From Owenia fusiformis (taxonomy: Eukaryota > Annelida > Polychaeta > Sabellida > Oweniidae), in assembly GCA_903813345.2 (NCBI GenBank), contig CAIIXF020000009.1, forward strand, positions 37,567,759-37,631,758: 64,000 bases of DNA, written 5' to 3'. Positions 15,601-28,676 of the stretch are shown in pieces (position 1 is the stretch's first letter; the number at the start of each line of letters is the position of its first letter). The position numbers were made by a program, and so were the translations under genes. The notes under the pieces were generated by a model. It did no database searches. It was given only the letters and a program-made list of their open reading frames with translations, and had not been told where the DNA came from.

Positions 15601-17020
15601 ATGGTATAAAGCTATGTGTCATATAATTGTCATCATGACCTTTACTAAATAGATATTATTTATTTGCATTTCATAAAATGTTTTTGTAGTAATTAAGGTG
15701 GGAGTGTTCTGTGTCAGCATACCAGAGTCAAATGAATGTCTTTTGTGTCATAATTTGATGTATTATGTCATATACGCTGTCTGGCATCACTGTCACATAC
15801 GCTGTCTGGCATCACCGTCTGTCTGATGCTAGGCCTGATATGCGCATTGCATAAGCATGGTATCTGAAAATATATCAAATGAGCAGGGATTTTTTGTTTC
15901 AGAATCTCAGTGACCATTTGGTAGCACTAAAAAAAGGTACTGTATAGGTGTATCAAATAACATGTTTTTGACACCAATGTAAATTGGATTCAGTGGGATC
16001 TGTCATTAGTAGAAATATATCATGTGAATGTTAGAAAAACAGTCATATATAAGTGATCTATTTCTGTGACCTGCTAATAGCCATATAATCATACACCTCT
16101 TAGTGTGCCCACTTGAGCTAACACATCCTAAGTTTGACTTAGTGACCATAGCTCTTCATTATAACTAAATGGTTCATCGATTCTTCTATAGGGACTATGT
16201 TACATGTTTACTTATATTATTCTAAAAGAAACATGTTATTTCACCCAGTTTTTGATTAGGATGTATGCGTCAAATGACAACATCGGCACCAAGAGACATA
16301 TTGCATTTTTAAGAAGACCTCCATCATTTATGAATTTTGAATAGTGATGTATCATCACTATAACATTCTGGTGTGATGCATTGAATCGATTCAGAGTATT
16401 TTTTGACCTGTATTTTAATTTGACTTCCCCCAACACAAGGATATGTTATTCAAAACACCAAACAACTCCATAGATTTTTTCTTTATTTTCTGTCTAGAGC
16501 AGGTGACAGAACACATTTCTAAATAGGCCCCCTCCGAGGCACCGTGAAATAAACTTGAATGTAGCTACTGAAATATAAAACCAAAATCAAAATGGTTTCC
16601 TACAATTATACGAGAGCATCCGACTGTATGACAGATTTTAATAGTTGAAAGATGCATTTTCACACATCTAGTCTCCTTGGATACCATAATAAATTAACCT
16701 AACAACATTAAAGTATGTGATTTTATTTATGTGGATACTTCAAAGTTGACTCTAAGATAAAACATTGTTTTAGATATCACATAAAAATATGATATGTTTG
16801 AGTGCATTAATTTCAATAATACAGCAGGGTTTGTATAACAACACATTTATATAAAATGAGGCATCTATATGTATAATGTGTTATATTTTAGTATAGAGAG
16901 CAGTAATGACTTTTGATATTAACATTTTCAGCTTATTGCCTTTACACAATCTTGCACCAAAAATAATATCCCTCATTTGTTCATCGACCACACAGGAAAG
17001 ATTTAATCTTGATCTGATGC
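12641..17020. other. Gene-free sequence
   Basis: No exon or RNA gene recognised. A 26-bp duplication lies at 15.77-15.82 kb, and a purine-rich GTAAGGGGTGAAAAG stretch near 14.94 kb (minus strand) looks exon-like only superficially. Confidence 0.45.
15771..15824. repeat. Direct duplication of CATAYACGCTGTCTGGCATCAC
   Basis: Two adjacent copies of about 26 bp (ATACGCTGTCTGGCATCAC in both), followed by a further CTGTCTG word. Confidence 0.7.
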
Positions 17021-17024
17021 GAGG

Positions 17025-17185
17025 ATTGCCATGGCAACCGCTGCATCAACAGGTACTTACCTAAGACTCAATCTTTTCATTAATATCCCATTCAATTTAA
17101 TTATCACCCATATCAGCGTACCTGTTAAGACTTACCGGAGAAGATCGCCTTTCCTACCCTTACCTGCTAATTAGGCTGGCAGCTG
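17025..17185. promoter_or_regulatory. Candidate cis-regulatory block
   Basis: It contains an RFX X-box-like palindrome ATTGCCATGGCAAC (17025-17038), three CAGGTA/TACCTG E-box-type words (17050, 17120, 17161), a homeodomain palindrome CTAATTAG (17167-17174) and CAGCTG (17180-17185). It stands out as richer in G+C than its flanks. Motif density alone does not prove enhancer activity. Confidence 0.3.
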
Positions 17186-19149
17186 ATCATTACTTTACCT
17201 ACGCAAGGTAGATATTTAACACCTCGTCTTTTTTATAGATCATGATTGAGAGACAGCATTACTGTATTTCATTGCAATTTAGGCAGTGCCATTTTAAAAA
17301 TCAAAATCTGTGGGTGCTTATGCAATACATTGATACGCTATTGAAAATGTCCATCTTGCAACCATTTTTCAAGTTGACTGTGATATCTGCACAATTTTAA
17401 TGGTGACTATGTTGATGCTCACATTCCTTGATGGTTCTGGACCTTTTGATGTACTTTTTGGATTAAAAACAAATCTTTACTTGTGACCAGATGATGATAG
17501 ATTACCTGTGGATAATCAATCTTTTGACACTGTGATTGTTGTGAATATTATATTTGATGAAAATGACATTGATGCTATGAGGAGAGACAGATAAGGGAAG
17601 AGGAAAGCGTGAACAGAAATATCTCCATTCCATTGCTCATAAGATCCCATATTTAATATGTGATCCTCAGGAACATAAATATATTATGAAATATTAGGTA
17701 TGATGTAGAAAAAAGAGCAATTTCCTATAAAACTTCACTTTATTGTTGGGCACCTTAATCTGTTGCATTTTGTTCTCATGTTCCTAAGTAGCATTGTTGT
17801 ATGTTCTCACTGGTTGATGGAAAGGTCTTTGATTAATATCTGCATAAGGAAATGACTCAAGCAAGATATGGCAAGCTGCCTGCTTTTGAAATATAGCTCT
17901 AATTATAAAAAAGTTGACACTAGTAACTTTCCATGGAAGGATTTGTAGTCCCAGTCATATATGTTTAGCTTTATTACTAATAAATACGAGTGATATTGAC
18001 TATGAGACACAAACCCCTATAAATCACAGTAACCATGTCATATTAACCAATATAAAATGTCAGCTAATTTAACAGCATAAAATATATTTATTCACAATTG
18101 CCATTATGTTAGTCAGAAATGTTATGGTGAACTGCTTATGATTGCTCTTATATTGATCATTTATATTAATAGGTCAATATGAAGTGAGAAATTAGACGCA
18201 AATCAACCGTGATAATTTCATGGCAGTTCTATAACTGTTTTCTGATGTACATATAGTTTATTTACTGTTTTATCAATAATCATACTGTATTGTTAAATGA
18301 TCCATGGCAACAGGATTACTAAGCTAGCTCATAGCTAACTTGTGGTTTTTGATAATAAATAATGGATTCCAAGATGAACATTTTGCATGAACTGAAAACA
18401 ACAAATAGATTTCTCATTACATCTGTATTTCAAATGCAGGGGTCAATTTGTGTATATTCTATATTTTGGTGGGCTTTTCATAATGCATGTTGGTTACATT
18501 TTAATACTATAACCTAGAAACATTTATTTATTCCATGGTATTACTGTTTTCATTGGGAAAAATCAACAGGATTCAATAATGGAATAATATACTATAATAT
18601 ATATTTTTGTTACATTTAATGAACCAAGTGGAATACTTCAAAGTTAAAAATAATTGTTGCCCCTTTGAGCCCCAATTAATACAAAGTTGGTTATGATTTG
18701 AACATGCATCAAGAAAGTAGTTTACAATAAACCCATAATGAAGCATGATTAGAAGAGATTTGGGTCATAATTTAAAGTATCATCTCTGTTATCACATTTT
18801 GCTTGTGCTTGACAAGCTTTGCTCATTTCCATTGGAATTCTATTTCCTTTAGACTATTAGTGAGTATGGGTGAATGCACCTTTGATATGCTCTAGGCTGA
18901 TAGCATAAAATTCAATTTGTCTCTCAAAATTCTGGATTGATCTTCGTGATCATTTGATATCTTGAGACTGGACAGTATTTAGTATACACGTGAAACAAAG
19001 AAATGTATTACCATACGGGCCATAGTGAGTTAAGGCATTAAAGTTCAAAAGTGAAAATTATTGAAAACATGCTATACATGTATATAAAAACAAAAAATAT
19101 CAAACTTGTTCCAATGGAAAGCATCAGGTTTGTCATTCATGTACAAACA

Positions 19150-19290
19150 ACTGTTAAGTGGAACAACTCTGTAGAACATTTTTTAGAGTCCCCTGACCAA
19201 TTGGCAATCAACTAAACCTCTATAAGTGAAACACCTCTCATGTGGAACACTATTAGAGGTACCAAAGGTGTTCCACTTTCACAAGTTTTG
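19150..19290. repeat. Relic of an inverted, GTGGAACA-type repeat
   Basis: AAGTGAAACACCT and AGGTGTTCCACTT pair with one mismatch, and further AAGTGGAACA and ATGTGGAACACT words lie between and before them. It resembles degraded MITEs of many invertebrates that carry CCTCTATTAAGCGGACAC-type phrases. The ends are not definable. Confidence 0.4.
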
Positions 19291-22200
19291 CTATACTCAT
19301 ATATTATGCACTTATTTGTGTATGTGTTTATTCTATTCTGATTTCATACAAATCGTGTTAATCAAGAGTCCACTCCTTCCCATCCTTACTGCTTTGATGA
19401 GTTCAATATGACAACCTGTCTGAATTGATAGAAATTATTTAAGATGTTTCTCAATTATTTCTGATGTCCATTTCCGTAGACATGTCATTGTTTCAATCAG
19501 CTTGCATGTTTACTCTTCACTTCATTGAACTTCCCATGTACTTGTTCAACCCTTGGAAATTCTTTATGATTCTGGTATAGGTTTGGGTTCAGTTTAACCA
19601 TTCTTCATTTTATGTTAACTTAAAATGCGGAATGTAAGCGTATATTGGAAGTATAGGGTATAGAGTATATAGGAAGGGAGTATAGATACATCTGGGCCAT
19701 AATTTATTATAACCTCAATTATATTTGGGTCTAATATCTATCAATGAGAGAGAAAATATGGTTGTAGTTAATCACAATGCTTTGGAATGTTGTGTAGAAC
19801 AATTAAGAGGATATTTAAAAAACATAAACATGAACTAGATTTAACGAAATAATTAAAAACAATAATTGGTTCACTAGTAAAGTCTCAAAGGCAGATTTAT
19901 ATCACAGCTCTTTCAAAGACTTTGTCAGAAATGATTAGATTGAAAATATACATGAGAGACTTTCAAAGGTCCCCATCAGTCATTTTGATCAAACAAGAGA
20001 GCAATACTTGACACGACAGTTTAGATTAATCAATAGGTCAATATTAGATGACCATTTTGGTTTGAGGCTATTTTGAAATGTTTACTGACCAACCCTTCGA
20101 TGTTTATAACTTGTCCAGAATATTTACAGACTGTTCTTTAGTGGTGGCATTTATACATAGATTACCCATTTAAGAGCCTCGGAGGCATTTATACATCTGG
20201 AACTTAAGCATGAATGGAAAAATCATGGGAAGCTTCATGAATTTTATTTAATTAAATTACAATGTAATTAAAATCACATTCTATGTACAATTTTGGATAA
20301 ATATTAACTAACTAACTAACTATAATTTTGGATGTTGTGGTTTGATTATTGTGACAAGTTGGGATTTTGATTTTCCTTTTTTCCATTTTTCCATTTTTGA
20401 ATATAATGTTTATACAGCCTATTCTGATAAATAATTGATGAAAAACCTGAGATCGTGTTTTTTCTTGTCAGTGTCATGTAATAATCTAATAAGGGGCTGA
20501 TTAATACGCCAAATGTAAATACAGTATGTTTTGCCTTCCAGTTGTGACATTTGACAATGATCGGTGCTTGTATTATACATATTAATTTTTGCTGGGCTAC
20601 ACAGCAGGTGTGGAAATATTTAGGTTGTGGGTATTTAAGAATTATAGGGATTAGAGTACCCATTGTTTACACTTCTTTTACTGTGTTGTTCTTTCCCATA
20701 GTCGCTGATGGTGTCAAAGGTCAATGTTCGGATTTGTTCATTGCATTAATGTTAATTTCCGTTGTGATTTAATATGATGCTATTGAAAATTGTTTCAATG
20801 TCAGATGTCATCATCTGAAATCCTTGCCTGTGGTTTGAAATTGCTACAGGGCTGAATGCAATGATCTTTGTCGCATTATTCCCATTACTGGAGGATTATT
20901 ACAAAGCTTTTGATGCAATGACATATTGTGGGTATAGGCTGTCTGGGGAACACTCATCGATGAAAAATTAAACCAAAAAAAACTATTATGCAAAGTTCTT
21001 TGAAGTCTTTGTGAGTCAGTATATTATCAGAAATGACCCCTAACCCTGGATACGAGGATGCAGGCATTGATAAAACAACAGTCCCCAAACAAGGAAGTTC
21101 TTCTCTTGTCTGTTAAATATTTGAAATCACTTTGTTGAATATCATTTGACAATCTATTAATGAAACTACATCCATCGACAAATCTATGGCAATTGTTATA
21201 TGTTTACCAACATGTCCTTTTGTTGACTTTTCTATTAAAAAGCCAGTGACTTGAGCGTGTAGATTCAAAAAATTCTAAAGAATATGAAAAATCAATCTTT
21301 GTTTTGGATGTAAACCAAAGAATAAGGAGTTTAGTTTCTATTTAGAGAGTAAGGCTTACTTTGAACCATTGCGACTGTTTGTAAAATCATATTAAGATGC
21401 ATGCCGTTCAACAAAATCTTAAGATTAAAAACCAAATCTCCAATACTTTACTTGAAGAGCTCTCAAGGAGTAATTTCCATATGTTTGACATTGTTTAGTT
21501 AGCGCTGCATGGTTTCAGTGAAAGTCATTTACTAATATCCTCTATGAATATAAGGGTTATGAATTTGATGCATTTTGAAACTTGAAATGTAATTATTTAT
21601 GCATTTAAAATAGCTGTCTGTTGGGGTCTACAATTGTAAAACAGAAAATGGAAACAACCAATCCCACAACCAATAAATTCAATCTTGATTGATACATATA
21701 CAATTCTATATGGAGTCTGTGGAGTCTATATAGGCATGTGTCTTGCATCAGTAGATATGATTCAGTTCCGTATTATGTTTTAAGAAGTTTCTACTTGCAC
21801 TACAAATATTCGATTTGCACAATCAGTTTCAAATCAACTACATACCATTGTTTCGATGGAATTTGTGAAATCTGCCAATGTAACAAATTGGAACTGGCAA
21901 ATTTGAGGCTTTATGCATGATGATATTGCAGATAAACCACAATAACAAATGCTAACCATGAACAAAAACAAGCAAGGCAGAGTTTTATAAAACATTTAAG
22001 GTACAGACGGACATATTTGCTGTATTTATTTACATCTCATAAGGAAACACGTCATTGAAATCAATACATTTGTTTGTATTATTTCTGATCTTAGTTGACA
22101 AATACATATATACAACAGTTTCAATATATAACCTCAGGAATCGATTTCAGTAAATAAATTATAGAGAGACTGAAAAGGAAATGTTTGCAATTGAGTAAAT

Positions 22201-23095
22201 TAATTTCTGGGCCCAGAATTCCAAATATTTTATCTGAGATATTGTGAGTACTAGCTGAATCCCTCCAGGTGCTCTTTGATTTGTTGGAAAATAAGTTTTT
22301 GATTCTAATACTCATATGATGAGAAAAATATTTTGTTTTTTAGTTATGTGCTGTGCTTATGGTGTTTCCAATGTTACCCTTTGTGCTTTGTGAGGATCCT
22401 TGGCATTTAATATTTATTTTTTCATGGATATTCTAACTAAGATTATCAAACATCATTGGTTTGTAATGTTGTATGGTTGAATGGATGAAAATCATTGAAC
22501 CTTCTTTTGTATAATTGAATAAACTATTCTATTGTTTAATTAATTTTGATATCTTCATTATAAGAGAATATTGAAATTCCCATGTTAAATACTATCAGTA
22601 ATGATGAAAGCCATTGTAGTTTCGTGATTAAATAATTCTAGTTCGGTACACTTTTATTTGAACATTAGAAAACAATTGACAAAACCAAGCTAATGATAAT
22701 GAACATTGAATTGATGAAGCAGTTGGTGAAATAATCAAATGCTTTCAATGTCATACTGACCTTGTTTTTATTGAGAAAATCATATCACCGCATACCAAAA
22801 AGCACAAGGGGCAATATTGATAAACAAACAAATACAGAACTATTGAAATGAAAGATTCAACACTTTTTATGATCCTGTCTCTCATATTGAAGATAAAAAA
22901 GCAAAAAAGTCAATGTAGAAAACATAAAAGTGGTATAAAATGTTTAATGATGCCAAATGCAATACAATATGACAACTATAGAAATATGAAAATCAAATTT
23001 GGACCTGATATAATACGTACATTGACAGAGATCCTATTATTTCTCATCATGGCAACATATTAAATCTCACACTTTAGGGCTTAGAAGTATCTTGT

Positions 23096-23121
23096 CATGA
23101 AGTGAATTATTTCACTTCATG
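23096..23121. repeat. Perfect 11-bp hairpin
   Basis: CATGAAGTGAA, loop TTAT, TTCACTTCATG. It has no nearby poly-T tract or gene that would give it a role. Confidence 0.6.
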
Positions 23122-24166
23122 CTGCAACACAGTTGTATAATAATGCATTGTAAAAGCCTAATTACTGTAATAACAAACCGAGCTTTCTCTCGAGGGATTC
23201 AATTGCACCTCCTGCCATTACATAACAAAGAGATAAATTGCATAGCACTTTCAGCACGTTTATTGAATCTGATGACATAGCGATGTAATGAAATGTGATT
23301 TATACAAGATGAATAGATGTATTTATATATTCAGATTCAGTTATTCCATTTGGAATGTATACTTTGAATAATTTCCAAATTGTTGCTGGAGGTTTAGTGT
23401 GAAGGTAGTGGGGTTATGCTGTTTGGTGATGGTGGAATGAGTAACTACCGGGATTAATCACAGAGATCCCTGGTTCGGTCTTGGGCGTCATGCCATGTTT
23501 GAAGATTTAGAACGAGAAATCCATGAGTAGTACTTATGCATGCAGAAAGTATGAATGATTACAATTTTCATTGTCTTTTCAGAAATTAGTTTCTGTTCAT
23601 TGTAACATATCCAACTTTTATGAGCAATGAGACTTGCCTATGATACCCCTTGCCTATATAAGATGGAAGTTATATTAGACCTATGCTACAGGAATTTCCT
23701 TTGGTCTATTACTTCTTTTACAGATTACCATCTGCTTTGTTATCTAAGATATAAGGTCTTTCCCCTCTATTGTCTTGAAATTGTGTTGAGCTAATGCATT
23801 ACCCATTTGCGGCTGTGGGATTTGAACTTTATTGTTTTGCTTCTTCCATGCCATTAAAATATAAAGCATGTATTATCCTCAAGTATGGCCCAAGAGGGTA
23901 AAACATTTTCAACCTATATATTACCGTGCAAATCTAATCCACTGGGAAATCAGTGCTAAATTCTATAGTCTGGAAGTTTTATCAGATGTGGTATTTTCTT
24001 CGTTTTTTGCAGTTTCTCATTTCTTGTCCTAAAATAAAAAAAATTATTTTGTGAGCATATCATGCATCATATACAACCAACTAGGAATATGTATCTTATT
24101 TTTATTCCATATGACATTCATATACATTGGGTGTGTCATAGAAGATGCAGTAGAAGATATTCAATG

Positions 24167-24180
24167 AATACCATGGCAAC
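24167..24180. promoter_or_regulatory. RFX X-box-like palindrome
   Basis: AATACCATGGCAAC keeps the right half-site and most of the left half-site of the RFX palindrome. Confidence 0.25.
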
Positions 24181-26439
24181 AGGCCCATAATTTAATTTTT
24201 GCAGAAGATGATAAATCCTTATTATGGTACACCTTTGTTATCTTTAAACCCAAGTGTATTGACTAATTTGAATTAATTGTTACAGGATGGACATACTTTC
24301 AAAAAGGGGCACACTGTAGTGACATGATTTAAATCAATGTGAAAAGCATTTGTATGGCTGCATTGCTATTAGTTCTCTTGCTTTAGAAGAGCCAAAGAGT
24401 CAAGTCATAATGATAATAAATGGTTAGAAATTGGCTAAATTTCCCTTCCTAATAAGATTTTTTATTCTGTTTTAACCCAGTATTTACAAGGATTCACAAT
24501 TGATTGGAATTTAGGTTTTTTTCATGCAGATATATGTAAATGTTTAAGCTGAGTTTTTTTTAGAATACTGGAATCATCCTCAATTATTCAACTACTCAAA
24601 TAAGTGCAAATTGAAGGTATCCACCAGAGAACAACGACATCACCACAATGTGTGTACACATTTTTTTATTTTATGTTATTGCCACATCAAAAATTATAAA
24701 GATTAACTTTTTTAAACATATTTTATTATCATTTCATTGTTTAGTTCTTTATCAAGTCAGTCCTTTTTACACTTCCATTAAAAAATATAACCAATTGCCC
24801 CTGTTAAATATATGTTTGGCTTCATCCTTCATTAGTTGGTTTTAGCATGTAACATAATGATAACATGTGTGATAACATTGTTGCTACACTACCCCTCTCT
24901 TTTGACAACATGTTTGTCCTCGGTATTGAAAGAATAATAACTGAAGTAACAATGTTCAGACTAATTCTAACATCCGATGGTAAACATAGAGCCGTGTCTG
25001 AGAGGACAATTATTTGCGATCTATTACAAGACATTAGTTGACTCATCCTTTTATATGTTCTAACTAAGCTGATTACAGTTCTCTGAAATTTTTTCCTTGA
25101 AGTTTATTTTGTTACATGGTTTAGTAGAGAGTTGAACTAAAAACAAAATCACAAAATGAACTCTTTCTTTGACTCTTTTATTATGTTGTTCTATATATAT
25201 TTTATCATTTGCTAAATGATTTGTTAAATGTTCAAACAACTTATTTGTAGCTTTGAAAGGGTATATGGTCATCATTATATGTTTTACTAAAAACCTTCTC
25301 CTTTGATTAGTCATTACTAATCAAGTGGGAACATTTGTGAAACAAACAATGCTAATTATGTATGTATTGTACTGTATATTATCTCCCATTAAGTTGTTTT
25401 AAAACAAAAAGCATCCAATATGAATTAGCTTAGAATAACATAAGTCCAGGAAGTCGAACAGAAAGATGATATAAGTGCCCGTATTATTCTACTTTGTCAC
25501 TGGAGAAAACAATGTTCATTATGCTCAAGTGGCTTATTTTGTTTGGTGGAATATTTCCATTATACCTGAAGTGGATAGACATTATTAAATTACTGTATCT
25601 ATATTTTATTGCATTTTATTGGTAAAATGATGATCATTTCAGAAAATAAGCCATGAGTGTCTGGTTTTATTTCATCTAAATCTTTGAGGAGCTGTCTGTC
25701 TGCAAAAGGTGTTACATCTTCCAGTATTTGTTGAACAATATCATAAAATATATTCTCGTGTTTGATGTTATTGCCTAGATAGAAAGGTCAATCATTGCGA
25801 TGTTGTTGAATCAATCAATTCATAGTGAATGCATGCATGCATGCTCAATATGCCTTCTCACACATGATGTTTGGAAATTCCTCCAGCAATTCCATGGACC
25901 ACAAAATCAGCCAATTTATAAATTCAATTAAGAGACATCCTTATTCAATTCTAACATCTGCATAATGTAATGGGATGGAAATCCCATTCAAGTGTGAAAT
26001 GATGTATTTATATCTAATAGAGTTAGACGTGTAAAAGTGACTGCCCCAGAGTCAGTCTTTCAGTTTAAGATGCGCAATATTATGTTCTTTATGCATACTA
26101 TTAGGACTATTCATGTTTCATAACATGAGAACTCAAACTGAGATTCTGATGTTCTATACACATGCACTAGAGATATGATTTACTGTTTAGGGTATATTGA
26201 TGAAAAAATGTGAAATTGCCATACGATCCTATTTCCATGATGAAATAGCCCTCAGCTATGTTAGTCTCCATTCTTTGGGCTCATTTGTTATAAGAATAAG
26301 GCCCTGTATGGCATTATTTAGATTAATGAAGATCTCAATGAAATACACTAATGAAGATCTTGAAATGTACACATAGTAATTACAAATGGACAAGAGTAGT
26401 TGATCAAGATATGACAAAACATTGGTCATCTAACCAGTG

Positions 26440-26575
26440 GTTGCTATGGCAACTAATGAAATTGTAATAAGATGGCCGCCCTAAATTATCATCTTGCTTG
26501 CTATTAATTCTCCTAATTATGAGGCCCACTGAGCAGCACTATCACTTGATATGGATTCACTTATGATTAAGCCTT
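26440..26575. promoter_or_regulatory. Candidate cis-regulatory block with full X-box
   Basis: GTTGCTATGGCAAC (26440-26453) is a full inverted RFX X-box. It is followed by AAGATGGCCGCC (26469-26480), similar to a YY1 site, and by TAATTATGAGG and further TAAT cores. No promoter or exon is adjacent. Confidence 0.3.
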
Positions 26576-27204
26576 GCACGAACTCATAATTATTTTCTTA
26601 CTTTCAAAGCACCATGAGAAACCATTTCATCCAGTTAACTCTAATGAAAATACATGGTGTAAAGCTTTTATATACTCTGGGGAAAATATGAGGAATCTCA
26701 GGGAGTATGAGTGTTCCTGAAGGCTATTATGAACCCTTTATGAAAAATACCTACACTTTATCAATTAGTTATAATTCAATAATTCTATATCCTACATTGC
26801 TCAAAACAAAATGAATTTCATTAAACATTCAAACTTCCATAATCCCATAATCTGAAAGTATTAGATGTGTAAAATCATCTGTTAGATTTAGAGGGTAATG
26901 TTGCTAACCAATGCATATCAGGGTAGTCATTATCTTCTATTGGTCTCTCATTATGAACTTACACATTGTACATGTACATCTACCTTAATTGGAGGTTATG
27001 ATAAAAGCATCTTGAACTCCAATTAAGTTCCCATTTCACAAATTGACCAATGGTCAAAGTTTGTCTATTCTATTGAACATATATCATCAAATTTGGATAA
27101 GACTATCATAATGCATCAAATGGATATTTCTACTATTGTCCAATATTACATTACTCTCCTCTTGTGTCATTTATATTGAATGAATATACTGAATGTGTTA
27201 TTCA

Positions 27205-27340
27205 AACATGACCGTGCTCTATTCGAATTTCTCAACCAATCAGAATGCAGCATAGCCAATATAGAACGTTCTCTAATTCTCCATAGATGCATGACCATGC
27301 TCTATTCAATCTGCAATTTGCATTGTTTTGAGTGACGTCA
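27205..27340. promoter_or_regulatory. CCAAT and CRE-like site cluster with short tandem repeat
   Basis: AACCAATCAGAAT (near 27233-27245) and the perfect CRE palindrome TGACGTCA (27333-27340) lie close together. The phrase CATGACCGTGCTCTATTC recurs as CATGACCATGCTCTATTC about 85 bp later. It could be a promoter remnant within repetitive DNA, as no exon follows on either strand. Confidence 0.25.
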
Positions 27341-27377
27341 CATCTCAGCTGCACATCTGGGGCTCTGTCCGGGGATA

Positions 27378-27481
27378 GCTGTTCTTTTTTACTCCCTCCG
27401 TAACTACTGTAACTATTTTATCAACACCCCATGTTTGCATACACCGTATAAAATCTAAAACGGGGAGTAAAATAGAACAGC
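27378..27481. repeat. Second inverted repeat, 20-bp arms
   Basis: GCTGTTCTTTTTTACTCCCT (27378-27397) pairs with the complement at 27462-27481 with two mismatches, across a 64-bp loop. It lies about 120 bp before the long hairpin, so both may belong to one fold-back element. Confidence 0.65.
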
Positions 27482-27598
27482 CCAAACAAATTCTAAAATT
27501 TTTCCGGCCGACTTCAGAACATGATCTTGACAGCATGCGTATTCTTCCTTCATGCCCGTTCCACAGACACGACTTTTACTAGTTTTTATGTTTGAATC

Positions 27599-27757
27599 GG
27601 AATAAATAATGATAGGCCATTCAATATGGTGAAATTCAGCACTCGTTGGACAGAATGTTAGTACAAATGCACTCACCTTCGGTTCGTGCTTTGTACAACA
27701 TTCTGTCCAACTCGTGCTGAATTTCACCATATTGAATGGCCTATCATTATTTATTCC
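27599..27757. repeat. Long fold-back hairpin, about 70-bp arms
   Basis: GGAATAAATAATGATAGGCC...ACAGAATGTT (27599-27659) is followed by its near-exact complement (27698-27757). Inner bases GTACAAATGCAC and GTGCTTTGTAC also pair, leaving a loop of about 13 nt. The only clear differences are two bases in the CG/TC of the arms and a one-base bulge. Protein frames on the two strands share the same peptide because of this symmetry and are not genes. Confidence 0.9.
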
Positions 27758-28013
27758 TTAAATATAATTGAGACTTTTGTGATGCATAAATTGGCTATTT
27801 TACATCAATTGGATGTTACAACATCCCCTCCATTTGAAGAAAGTTCGTCCACGGTGCATCTAGGTTAGTGTTAATTTAAGTGCAAACAAATCAATACATA
27901 AGTTCAATAATGAAATAATCTGAGATTATGTTGAAGTCCAAATAACCAGATATGTGGTATATTTACAAGGGCTTTAGAACTCACAAAATTATTCTTTCTG
28001 AACCAGTTACAGG

Positions 28014-28350
28014 TAGCGAGATCAATAGTGCAAAAATAGTTCATTCATGGAACGAAGCGTGAAACTTTCCACATATCATCAGAATACCATTCCCTTTGAT
28101 TTAAGAGCCAGAGCCATTTTTGTAGTTCACTAGAATGACCGAAAAATTGCAAATACCCCATCCCATCAAATCCTGGGGGGAGGGGGAGGGAAGAATTATT
28201 TTTTTGTTGATTTTTTTTTTAATATGATCTATATTCATTTTTAGTATGTTATTTTCAGTGTTTAAAAACAATTTTCAAGATTGCATCAGTATTTCTCATT
28301 GATATTCATTGTTAAAGCCTGACCAAGGGCGACGCCCACTTTATCAACAT
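28014..28350. repeat. Left terminal inverted repeat of the 3.85 kb transposon
   Basis: The first 150 bp match the right end closely. After a purine-rich GGGGGGAGGGGGAGGG patch the match weakens, then returns at AGGGCGACGCCCACTTT near 28327-28343. Confidence 0.8.
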
Positions 28351-28676
28351 GTTAAATATACAAGTTAATGAGTCTTCTATTATGAATAGGAATTACCTAA
28401 TATGGCTGAATAAAACTGACAAGATTAAGTCAGTTACTTATGTTAAGATGATAGATGCAGTAAGTAAGTCAATTTCACTGTTAAAGGCTTGTGAAAGGCC
28501 ACACCCCTTTTAGATATAAAGATATAATAATAAATAATTCACAATTAATGATACATAATTTTTAATGAGAGCACTTTGACTAATTGATACAAGTTACTTC
28601 ATTAAGTATCTTAACTGCAGTTCAAATATCCTATTTTGTGCATTTAAGCACTTCAACACTCTATTATCATTATCAT

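Larger units (their letters stand above)
17221..27200. other. Gene-free sequence
   Basis: AT-rich. It holds a CTAA microsatellite near 20.31 kb, a TGCA run near 25.83 kb, the fold-back relic at 19.15 kb and isolated RFX-like words. No exon recognised. Confidence 0.45.

Noticed and set aside
27455-27868. Two opposite-strand frames sharing a peptide (91 and 60 codons)
   Set aside because: The shared peptide comes from the two arms of the long hairpin, not from related genes.
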